In this document: positions 8,465 through 16,052 of the stretch, piece after piece
Layout of the letters: the number at the start of each line of letters is the position of its first letter
Numbering within the stretch: position 1 is the stretch's first letter
Origin: Shewanella sp. KX20019
GTDB taxonomy: Bacteria > Pseudomonadota > Gammaproteobacteria > Enterobacterales > Shewanellaceae
DNA length: 64,000 nucleotides
Reading direction: 5' to 3'
NCBI RefSeq assembly: GCF_016757755.1
Contig: NZ_CP068437.1
Span: 3,410,001-3,474,000, forward strand
Notes under the pieces: model-generated
Database searches by the model: none
What the model saw: only the letters and a program-made list of their open reading frames with translations
Told to the model about the DNA's origin: nothing
Made by a program: the position numbers and the translations under genes

Positions 8465-9319
8465 ATGACCGCTCAAAACATCGATGGTAAGGCTATCGCT
8501 CAAACTATTCGAACTCAGCTCAAAGAAAAAGTAACCGCCCGTAAAGAGGCTGGTCAAAGAGTGCCTGGTTTAGCCGTGATTCTTGTTGGGGCAGATCCTG
8601 CGTCGCAAGTTTATGTCGGCAGTAAACGCAGAGCCTGTGAAGAACTAGGCTTTATGTCTCGCTCTTATGATTTAGACAGTACAACGTCTGAAGAAGCTTT
8701 ATTATCACTTATTGACGATTGTAATGATGACCCCACTATCGATGGCATTTTGGTACAGCTGCCTCTACCTGAACATATTGAGGAATCAAAAGTCATTGAA
8801 CGCATTCGTCCCGATAAAGATGTCGATGGTTTTCACCCTTATAATGTCGGTAGACTTGCGCAACGTATCCCAGTGCTACGTTCCTGTACGCCGATGGGTA
8901 TTATGACACTCATTCAGTCAACGGGGGTCGATACTTACGGCCTTGACGCTGTCGTGGTTGGCGCATCTAATATCGTTGGCCGCCCAATGTCGCTTGAGTT
9001 ACTCCTTGCAGGCTGCACCACAACCACATGTCATCGCTTCACTCGTAATTTGGAGCAAAAAGTAAGGCAGGCTGATTTAGTCGTCGTTGCAGTCGGTAAA
9101 CCTGGGTTTATTCCTGGCGAATGGATTAAGCCCGGTGCAATCGTTATCGATGTCGGTATTAATCGTTTAGACAGCGGCAAGCTCGTTGGTGATGTGCAGT
9201 TTGAAAAAGCAGCTGAGAATGCTAGCTTTATCACACCAGTACCTGGTGGCGTTGGCCCTATGACTATTGCAAGCTTGTTAGAAAACACGCTATATGCCTG
9301 CGAGCAGTATCATGATTGA
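8465..9319 (+). CDS. folD: Bifunctional methylene-THF dehydrogenase / methenyl-THF cyclohydrolase
   Basis: A 284-residue protein, the family length. The N-terminal catalytic domain has YVGSKRRACEELG, where the Lys of the YxxxK motif is the catalytic residue, and DGILVQLPLP. The C-terminal Rossmann half shows VVGASNIVGRP and ends with TPVPGGVGPMT. FolD interconverts 5,10-methylene-, methenyl- and 10-formyl-tetrahydrofolate with NADP, supplying one-carbon units in the cytoplasm. AAAGGA lies before the ATG. It converges on cysS across a repeat block. Confidence 0.97.
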   Translation: MTAQNIDGKAIAQTIRTQLKEKVTARKEAGQRVPGLAVILVGADPASQVYVGSKRRACEELGFMSRSYDLDSTTSEEALLSLIDDCNDDPTIDGILVQLPLPEHIEESKVIERIRPDKDVDGFHPYNVGRLAQRIPVLRSCTPMGIMTLIQSTGVDTYGLDAVVVGASNIVGRPMSLELLLAGCTTTTCHRFTRNLEQKVRQADLVVVAVGKPGFIPGEWIKPGAIVIDVGINRLDSGKLVGDVQFEKAAENASFITPVPGGVGPMTIASLLENTLYACEQYHD

Positions 9320-9321
9320 TA

Positions 9322-9345
9322 CTAGGTTCTAGGTTCTAGGTTCTA
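9322..9345. repeat. Heptamer tandem repeat
   Basis: CTAGGTT is repeated three full times plus a partial unit, starting 2 nt after the folD stop codon. The arrays are typical of slipped-strand variation, although here the run is non-coding. Confidence 0.85.
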
Positions 9346-9350
9346 ACAAA

Positions 9351-9520
9351 CATAAGTGTTCCAGACACAAATACCAGAATGTTCCATCCATGGATTCTGG
9401 CATAAATGTTCCAGACATAAAGACCACATTTTCCCATCCATGGGATGTGGCATAAATGTTCCAGACATAAATACCAGAATGTTCCATCCATGGATTCTGG
9501 CATAAGTGTTCCAGACACAA
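9351..9520. repeat. 50-bp tandem repeat of paired hairpins, 3.4 copies
   Basis: Units start at 9351, 9401, 9451 and 9501 (the last is partial), each exactly 50 bp. Every unit holds two inverted repeats. The first is GTGT-TCCAG-ACAC in units 1 and 4 but ATGT-TCCAG-ACAT in units 2 and 3. The second is CCAGAAT...ATTCTGG in units 1 and 3 but CCACAT...ATGTGG in unit 2, around a CCATCCATGG core. Both stems therefore change in a compensated way. The block lies between the convergent folD and cysS genes. The open reading frames across it look like by-products of the repeat. Confidence 0.9.
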
Positions 9521-9546
9521 AAAAGCCTGCAATTGCAGGCTTTTTT
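9519..9546. terminator. Bidirectional terminator between folD and cysS
   Basis: AAAAAAGCCTGCA / TGCAGGCTTTTTT is a near-perfect stem with A and T runs on both sides, able to end both convergent transcripts. Confidence 0.85.
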
Positions 9547-9572
9547 CGTTTTAAAGACTCAACTGGTGATGT

Positions 9573-10952
9573 TTACTTCTTGCGCCAAGTCGTGCCTTCT
9601 GGCCCGTCCTCAAGAATCACACCTAACGCATTAAGCCCATCACGTGCGATGTCTGCAGCGGCCCAGTCTTTCTCTGTTCGTGCGCGATTACGCTCAACGA
9701 TTAGCGCTTCAATCTCAGCAACCTCGTCGTCACTTCCTTCGCCTTTAAAGAAAGTGTCGACATCTTGAGGAAGAATGCCTAATACATCGGCAAGCTCTTT
9801 TAGGGCGACACCTAATGCTGACGCTTGAGCCATATCAGTCAATTTAAGGCGGTTGATCTCTCGCACCATGTCGAACAACACAGAATAGGCTTCGGGTGTA
9901 TTGAAGTCATCATCCATAGCACGTTTAAACTGTGCTACAAATTGCTCAGCTGCAGCAGCCTCCACTGTTAGATCTAAATCTTTAAGTGCGGTATAAATAC
10001 GCTCTAAGCCAGATTTAGCTTGCTTAAGGTTATCTTCTGAATAGTTCAGCTGGCTACGATAATGACCCGATAGCAAGAAGTAACGCACTGTTGCTGCATC
10101 ATAGTGATTTAATACATCACGGATGGTGAAAAAGTTATTCAAAGATTTTGACATCTTCTCTTTATCAACCATCACCATGCCCGTATGCATCCAATAGTTT
10201 ACATACGTCGTATCATGGGCACAGCAGGATTGAGCGATTTCATTCTCGTGATGCGGGAACTGCAGATCGCTACCACCACCGTGAATATCAAAATGATTGC
10301 CAAGATGTTTGCTATTCATTGCAGAACATTCAATGTGCCATCCAGGGCGCCCTGGTCCCCAAGGTGAGTCCCAAGTTGGCTCACCCGGTTTAGACATCTT
10401 CCACAACACAAAATCCATTGGGTCGCGCTTAGTGTCTTCAACTTCAACACGAGCACCAGCTTGCAACTGTTCAAGGTTTTGCCCTGACAGTCTGCCATAT
10501 TCAGGGAATGAAGATACGCTGAATAACACATCGCCGTTGGCGGCCACATAAGCATGTTCACGCGCAATGAGCTTTTCAACCATCTCGATGATTTCAGGCA
10601 TGTGCAAAGTCGCACGCGGCTCGAAATCAGGACGCGCCATATTCAGCGAATCAAAGTCTCTGTGCATCTCACCAATAAGGCGCTCGGTCAATGAGTCACA
10701 ACTTTCTTTGTTTTCGTTAGCACGCTTAATGATTTTATCATCAACGTCGGTAATATTACGTTGAAAATTCACATCATAGCCACTGTACCTTAAGTACCTA
10801 ACAATCATGTCAAACGAAACAAAGGTACGTCCATGACCGATATGACATAAATCATATATGGTCACCCCACACACATACATGCCGATTTTGCCTGGCTGTA
10901 TTGGTACAAACTGTTCTTTTTGGCGGGTAAGAGTATTGTAAAGCTTCAACAT
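9573..10952 (-). CDS. cysS: Cysteinyl-tRNA synthetase
   Basis: A 459-residue class I synthetase. The HIGH-type motif is HIGHGRTF after the zinc ligand Cys in YVCGVTIYD. Further zinc ligands are in HIECSAM and FPHHENE, and the signature loop is KEKMSKSLNNF. The enzyme charges tRNA-Cys in the cytoplasm. The C-terminal anticodon-binding region ends LEDGPEGTTWRKK. It is divergent from ppiB-lpxH, as in other gamma-proteobacteria. Confidence 0.98.
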   Translation of the reverse strand: MLKLYNTLTRQKEQFVPIQPGKIGMYVCGVTIYDLCHIGHGRTFVSFDMIVRYLRYSGYDVNFQRNITDVDDKIIKRANENKESCDSLTERLIGEMHRDFDSLNMARPDFEPRATLHMPEIIEMVEKLIAREHAYVAANGDVLFSVSSFPEYGRLSGQNLEQLQAGARVEVEDTKRDPMDFVLWKMSKPGEPTWDSPWGPGRPGWHIECSAMNSKHLGNHFDIHGGGSDLQFPHHENEIAQSCCAHDTTYVNYWMHTGMVMVDKEKMSKSLNNFFTIRDVLNHYDAATVRYFLLSGHYRSQLNYSEDNLKQAKSGLERIYTALKDLDLTVEAAAAEQFVAQFKRAMDDDFNTPEAYSVLFDMVREINRLKLTDMAQASALGVALKELADVLGILPQDVDTFFKGEGSDDEVAEIEALIVERNRARTEKDWAAADIARDGLNALGVILEDGPEGTTWRKK

Positions 10953-11261
10953 TGATTATTCTCTTCAACGGCTATATTTAGAAATAGGTCTTGCAGTCTA
11001 CCACTGCAAAACTCACGGCTCCAAGCAGTTTTCCTACACCAAGTACGCAAATATGAACAGATGCGCTTAATATCGACGAGATAGTGCTCCAAAGGCTGCC
11101 AATTTCGTCATACTTCATTTAGGTACGCTAAATTTTTAGTCAAGCTAAGCTTTGTTCACACATTTTAAAAGGGTCATCTCACTGAACGCTTTATGCGACC
11201 GCACAATTACGTTAGAATCCAGCCATTATTTACCATGTGTTAAATTGCGAGAGTTAATATT
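10953..11261. other. Divergent promoter region of cysS and ppiB
   Basis: About 309 nt without a gene. TAGAAT at 11213-11218, about 44 nt before the ppiB start, is a candidate -10 box, with a poor -35 match. Nothing else was recognised. Confidence 0.4.
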
Positions 11262-11756
11262 ATGATCACACTTCATACCAACCACGGCAAAATCAAGCTT
11301 GCTTTAGATTTTGAAAAAGCACCAAAAACAGCGGCTAACTTTGTTAAATACGTAAAAGAGGGTTTTTACGACGGTACTGTTTTTCACCGTGTAATTGACG
11401 GTTTCATGGTTCAAGGTGGTGGTTTTACTGAGGATATGCAACAAAAGCCTTGCGGTGAGACGATTGAAAACGAAGCAAGCAACGGCCTATCTAACAAGGT
11501 TGGTACCATTGCTATGGCGCGCACTTCTGATCCGCATTCAGCTACCGCTCAGTTTTTTGTCAACATCAACGACAACACATTCTTAGACTTTAAGTCTGAG
11601 TCTGCACAAGGTTGGGGTTACTGCGTATTTGGTGAAGTAGCAGAAGGCATGGACATCGTTAACAAGATTAAAGCAGTTAACACGGGTAACCGTGGCATGC
11701 ATCAAGATGTCCCTCTTGAAGCTGTTATCATCGAAAAAGTGACCATCGAAGAGTAA
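11262..11756 (+). CDS. ppiB: Peptidyl-prolyl cis-trans isomerase B (cyclophilin, cytoplasmic)
   Basis: A 164-residue single cyclophilin domain with the core motif FHRVIDGFMVQGG (catalytic Arg in FHRV), then MARTSDPHSATAQFFVN and VFGEVAEGMDIV. No signal peptide is present, so it is the cytoplasmic form. It catalyses proline isomerisation during folding. lpxH starts 10 nt after its stop codon, so the two are probably co-transcribed. Confidence 0.97.
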   Translation: MITLHTNHGKIKLALDFEKAPKTAANFVKYVKEGFYDGTVFHRVIDGFMVQGGGFTEDMQQKPCGETIENEASNGLSNKVGTIAMARTSDPHSATAQFFVNINDNTFLDFKSESAQGWGYCVFGEVAEGMDIVNKIKAVNTGNRGMHQDVPLEAVIIEKVTIEE

Positions 11757-11766
11757 GCCTAACTCG

Positions 11767-12483
11767 ATGCGCACATTATTTGTGGGAGATTTGCACTTAA
11801 GTGCAGATCGCCCCGATATTACTCAAGCTTTTCTGACTTTCTTAGAAACTCAACTTGTCGATACCGATGCTTTATATATCTTAGGCGATCTGTTTGAAGT
11901 CTGGGTGGGCGACGATATTGCCGAACCCTTTGCAGAGCAACTCGCTGACGCAATCAAATTGGCATCACAAAAACTGCCAGTTTACTTTATCCACGGTAAT
12001 CGAGATTTTCTAATTGGCACTGAATTTGCGAAGCGTAGCGGTATGACACTGTTACCCGAAGTTTATACCCTAAGTTTGTATGGCATTGACTCTGTCATCT
12101 TGCATGGCGATAGCCTTTGCACCCTCGACAAACCTTACCAGCGCTTTAGAACATTCCGTAATTTCGCTTGGGCAAAATGGCTTTACGCTCATCTGCCGAA
12201 ATCAAAGCGACTCGGTATAGCAGCAAAATTGAGAAGCAGTAGCCAAAGCAGTAATCAACAAAAAAGTTATAGCATTATGGACGTAGAACCAGAAGCGGTA
12301 ATTGAACTACTTGATGCTACAAAATCTCAACAGATGATCCATGGCCACACTCATCGACCCGCTATCCACCAACTCACAAATGGCAAACGTCGTATCGTTG
12401 TCGGTGACTGGTATGATCAAGGTAGCATGTTGTGTGTTAGCCAAGACAGTATCGAACTTATCGAGCTTCCTTTTGACAAGTAA
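11767..12483 (+). CDS. lpxH: UDP-2,3-diacylglucosamine diphosphatase
   Basis: A 238-residue metallophosphoesterase with all family motifs in order: GDLHLS, GDLFEVWVGDD, HGNRDFL, ILHGDSLC and HGHTHRP. These bind the two Mn ions. LpxH removes UMP from UDP-2,3-diacylglucosamine to give lipid X, a step of lipid A synthesis at the inner face of the inner membrane. It is coupled to ppiB and converges on miaE. Confidence 0.97.
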   Translation: MRTLFVGDLHLSADRPDITQAFLTFLETQLVDTDALYILGDLFEVWVGDDIAEPFAEQLADAIKLASQKLPVYFIHGNRDFLIGTEFAKRSGMTLLPEVYTLSLYGIDSVILHGDSLCTLDKPYQRFRTFRNFAWAKWLYAHLPKSKRLGIAAKLRSSSQSSNQQKSYSIMDVEPEAVIELLDATKSQQMIHGHTHRPAIHQLTNGKRRIVVGDWYDQGSMLCVSQDSIELIELPFDK

Positions 12484-12518
12484 CGGTTTATTTTCTCTGT
12501 CGACTCTAACTCGCTCCA

Positions 12519-13298
12519 CTAAGCAGTTACGTTCAAGACCGGTGCACCACTGTGAAACTTAAAGTCTTGGTCTGTTGAACAGATAAGCTGCGCTTCAACA
12601 GCTGCAAAATGCGCGACTCTATCGCCGATATCGGTAACAGAAATGGCTTGTGCCAACTTTAAGTAATCTTGATAATGACGTGCCTCAGAGCGCAATAAAG
12701 AGATATAAAACTTCTTCAGTTCATCATCTAAATAGGGTGCCAGTTTGGCAAAACGTTCACAGGAGCGAGCTTCAATAAATGCCCCTACAATCAGTTTATC
12801 TATCAAGGTTGCTGGTTCATGGGTCCGTACCTGTTTCATCATACCTTTTGCATAACGCCCTGCACGCACATTTTGATATTCAATGCCGCGGCTATGCATA
12901 ATCTCTAATACCTGCTCAAAATGGTGAAACTCCTCCTTAATAAGGCGCACCATCTTCTGAATAAGATCATCGCTATGAGCAAAGTCTTTACGGGCAACAA
13001 GCTCCCCTGATAACTCATTCTTTTTGCTTCCTTTAGACAAGAAGACACCAATATCACGATTCTTGATATAGACAAAGTTTTCATAAGGTTTGGCCCAGTC
13101 TAATAAAAGCTGGCCACTCTGCTTATCGATGGCATATTTACGCACCAAAAACATCGCCGTCTGCGCGGCCTTTAACTCACAATTACAGTGATCAATGAGC
13201 AAGCCTTTCAGTTGCTCTGGCTTTTTTGCCTCTTCTATCCAACTGTCTGGTGTTTCACACTGTAAAAATGAGTAAATAGGGGCAAGTAACTGCTGCAT
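12519..13298 (-). CDS. miaE: tRNA-(ms2i6A37) hydroxylase MiaE
   Basis: About 259 residues from MQQLLAPIYSFLQC. Four carboxylate/His helices fit a ferritin-like di-iron centre: CNCELKAAQTA, EEFHHFEQV, EARSCERFA and RSEARHYQDY. MiaE hydroxylates the isopentenyl side chain of ms2i6A at position 37 of tRNAs, an oxygen-dependent reaction. The open frame continues to a GTG at 13355 (278 residues). The inner ATG is preferred because family members begin at this point (NYPQILSPV-like), but the longer start cannot be excluded. It converges on lpxH. Confidence 0.9.
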   Translation of the reverse strand: MQQLLAPIYSFLQCETPDSWIEEAKKPEQLKGLLIDHCNCELKAAQTAMFLVRKYAIDKQSGQLLLDWAKPYENFVYIKNRDIGVFLSKGSKKNELSGELVARKDFAHSDDLIQKMVRLIKEEFHHFEQVLEIMHSRGIEYQNVRAGRYAKGMMKQVRTHEPATLIDKLIVGAFIEARSCERFAKLAPYLDDELKKFYISLLRSEARHYQDYLKLAQAISVTDIGDRVAHFAAVEAQLICSTDQDFKFHSGAPVLNVTA

Positions 13299-13504
13299 GC
13301 TGGGGCTCTTTGCTCTGTTTGTTAGGCTGACTATTTTATCAGTTATTCTCTGCACAATCCTAACTTAACATCTATGCTTAAAATGATTGGCTTGACTCTT
13401 GGTTAGTTTTGTTCAATAAATAGCCTTAGAGCTGTAAAAAGTTCGTCTGCAGTTTGGCGAGCCAATTTAATCTAAAAGTTAAATGCTAAACAAGGATAAC
13501 TATA

Positions 13505-14101
13505 ATGATATTGAATCACTTAATGGGGCTTTACACTCATCCAAAAGAAGAGTGGCACACAATTGAAAAAAATCACGAAGCGCTTCGAAGTAGCTTAAGT
13601 CATATATTAATCGTTGCACTCATTCCCGCTATTTGTACCTTTTTCGCAACCTCACAAATAGGTTGGGATCTCGGCGTCGGAGAGCGTCAGTTTTTAACAA
13701 CTGATAGTGCGCTCATCATGTCTACAGGAATGTACTTTGGCCTTATAGCTGGTGTATTTGCACTAGCATATCTTGCTTTTTGGATGGCGAAAACCTTTGA
13801 TGCAGCACCTAGTTACTCCCAAGCATTAGAGCTTGCTGCCTATACAGCCACTCCACTATTTATGGTGGGTTTAGCCACTTTATACCCAACACTATGGTTC
13901 ATTATGATTGTAGGTCTAGCAGGCTTAGCCTACTCGGTTTACCTGCTTTACACTGGCGTGCCCATCATTATGAATATTCCCGAAGAGAAAGGCTTTATCT
14001 ATGCCAGCTCAGTCGTCACTGCTGGATTAGTACTTCTAGTTGGATTGATGGGGTCAAGTGTGATTTTATGGAGTGTTGGTTTCGGTCCCATGTATCAGTA
14101 G
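13505..14101 (+). CDS. Yip1-family inner membrane protein
   Basis: A 198-residue protein starting MILNHLMGLYTHPKEEWHTIE, the typical head of bacterial Yip1-domain proteins. Five hydrophobic segments follow (about residues 33-50, 72-95, 113-128, 129-150 and 166-190). The function of bacterial Yip1 proteins is not established. The family assignment is by overall pattern. AAGGATAA lies upstream of the ATG. It is monocistronic and converges on glnS through a shared terminator. Confidence 0.85.
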   Translation: MILNHLMGLYTHPKEEWHTIEKNHEALRSSLSHILIVALIPAICTFFATSQIGWDLGVGERQFLTTDSALIMSTGMYFGLIAGVFALAYLAFWMAKTFDAAPSYSQALELAAYTATPLFMVGLATLYPTLWFIMIVGLAGLAYSVYLLYTGVPIIMNIPEEKGFIYASSVVTAGLVLLVGLMGSSVILWSVGFGPMYQ

Positions 14102-14137
14102 CAATCACCACATAAAATCTTCTATTAAAAAAGACAC

Positions 14138-14166
14138 AAAAAAGCCGACACTATGTCGGCTTTTTT
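14138..14166. terminator. Bidirectional terminator between the Yip1 gene and glnS
   Basis: AAAAAAGCCGACA / TGTCGGCTTTTTT is a near-perfect stem flanked by A and T runs. Confidence 0.85.
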
Positions 14167-14200
14167 GATCATTAAGCAAGTTTGCTCAATATCGGTTAAC

Positions 14201-15871
14201 TTAAGCGAAAGTCTCGCGCAGCGGAACGGTCAAGTTAAATACAAGCGCACCTTTACTTGAATCTTTATTGTCCGCGCAGAAGTAGCCTTCACGCTCAAAC
14301 TGGTAAGCTTTTTCCGCTTCGGCTTCAACTAGACCAGCTTCAACGTAGCCCTGTTTAACGGTTAATGACTGTGCATTGAGCACCTCATCAACGGATTCTG
14401 CAGCAGCAGGGTTAGCGTCGCTAAATAAGCGCTCATATAAACGGAACTCGGCAGGCTTCGCAGTAGATGCCTCGACCCAGTGAATAACCCCTTTTACTTT
14501 ACGACCATCACTTGGGTTTTTGCCCAATGTTTCATCATCATAAGTACAGTAAATAGTGGTTACATTACCGTCAGCATCTTTATCGCAACGCTCTGCTTTA
14601 ATCACATAAGCATTACGTAAACGCACTTCCTTACCTTGCACCAAGCGCTTGAACTTCTTGTTCGCTTCTTCTCGGAAATCATCCGCATCGATAAATAGCT
14701 CACGACCAAATGACAATGGGCGTTTACCCATCTCTTCATTGCTCGGGTGTATCGGTGCTTGAACAATCTCAACTTGGTTCTCTGGGTAGTTTTCAATCAC
14801 CAATTTAACCGGATTGATAACAGCCATCGCTCGTGGCGCATGCTCATTTAACTCTTCACGAATACAAGCATCCAACATGGCAACTTCAATCATGTTTTCT
14901 TGCTTGGTCACACCAATGCGCTGACAGAACTCACGAATTGAAGCTGCGGTGTAGCCTCTACGTCTAAAGCCAGCAATGGTTGGCATACGTGCATCGTCCC
15001 AACCAGAAACAAGATTACGCACCACAAGGTCATTTAGCTTACGCTTAGACATCAATGTGTATTCAAGGTTTAATCTTGAGAACTCATACTGACGTGTACG
15101 GTCTGGTGCTTGGAAATCATCGAGATGATCCAGTACCCAATCATACAATCGGCGATTATCTTGGAACTCAAGTGTACACAGTGAGTGAGTAATATTTTCA
15201 ATCGCATCAGAGATACAGTGGGTAAAGTCATACATAGGGTATATGCACCACTTATCACCGGTTTGGTGATGATGAGCGAAACGAACACGATAGATGATCG
15301 GATCGCGCATACACATAAACGGCGATGCCATATCAATCTTGGCTCTAAGTGCGCACTCACCCTCTTTGAATTCACCGTTACGCATTTTCTCAAATAACGC
15401 GAGGTTCTCTTCAGGTGTTGTATCACGATATGGGCTATTTTTACCTGGCTCTTTCAATGTGCCACGGTATTCACGCGTCTGTTCTGCATTTAAAAAACAA
15501 ACGTATGCCAAGCCTTTAGTGATTAATTCGACCGCATACTGATGCAGTTGATCAAAGTAATTTGAAGAATAGCGAATGTCGCCGCTCCACTGGAACCCAA
15601 GCCACTGCACATCTGCCTGAATAGAGTTAACATAATCAATGTCCTCTTTTTCAGGGTTGGTATCGTCAAAACGTAAGTTACATTGGCCTTTATAGTCTTG
15701 TGCAATACCAAAGTTTAGGCAGATAGACTTTGCGTGGCCGATATGAAGAAAACCATTTGGCTCTGGTGGAAAGCGAGTATGCACACTGCTGTGCTTACCG
15801 CTGGCAAGATCTTCATCTATGATATTACGTATGAAGTTACTAGGACGTACTTCAGTGTCCACATGACTCAT
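14201..15871 (-). CDS. glnS: Glutaminyl-tRNA synthetase
   Basis: A 556-residue class I synthetase. The HIGH motif is in RFPPEPNGFLHIGHAKS and the KMSKS-type loop is LMSKRKLN. The C-terminal beta-barrel anticodon domain extends to FNLTVPLRETFA. It charges tRNA-Gln directly with glutamine. AGAGGAATTCC lies just before the ATG at 15871. It is transcribed alone. Confidence 0.98.
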   Translation of the reverse strand: MSHVDTEVRPSNFIRNIIDEDLASGKHSSVHTRFPPEPNGFLHIGHAKSICLNFGIAQDYKGQCNLRFDDTNPEKEDIDYVNSIQADVQWLGFQWSGDIRYSSNYFDQLHQYAVELITKGLAYVCFLNAEQTREYRGTLKEPGKNSPYRDTTPEENLALFEKMRNGEFKEGECALRAKIDMASPFMCMRDPIIYRVRFAHHHQTGDKWCIYPMYDFTHCISDAIENITHSLCTLEFQDNRRLYDWVLDHLDDFQAPDRTRQYEFSRLNLEYTLMSKRKLNDLVVRNLVSGWDDARMPTIAGFRRRGYTAASIREFCQRIGVTKQENMIEVAMLDACIREELNEHAPRAMAVINPVKLVIENYPENQVEIVQAPIHPSNEEMGKRPLSFGRELFIDADDFREEANKKFKRLVQGKEVRLRNAYVIKAERCDKDADGNVTTIYCTYDDETLGKNPSDGRKVKGVIHWVEASTAKPAEFRLYERLFSDANPAAAESVDEVLNAQSLTVKQGYVEAGLVEAEAEKAYQFEREGYFCADNKDSSKGALVFNLTVPLRETFA

Positions 15872-15994
15872 GGAATTCCTCTTTGCGAACGATGATTAAT
15901 GGCGAAAAAGCATAATCCTACAGATCCATAATTGGGTCAACGGTTCACGCTTAAAAACACGGGCGAATGGTTACAGCATAGCCATTTAAAGACT

Positions 15995-16021
15995 AAAAAG
16001 CAGCGATTCATCGCTGCTTTT
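15995..16021 (-). terminator. feoAB terminator
   Basis: AAAGCAGCGAT / ATCGCTGCTTT, with a TTTTTAGTC tail on the minus strand, about 32 nt after the feoB stop. Confidence 0.75.
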
Positions 16022-16052
16022 GTTTATACACACCAAGTATACGCTAATCGCA

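Noticed and set aside
9329..9532. Minus-strand reading frames of 60-67 residues across the folD-cysS repeat
   Set aside because: They only translate the 50-bp repeat, have no RBS, and the base changes between copies preserve pairing, not protein.
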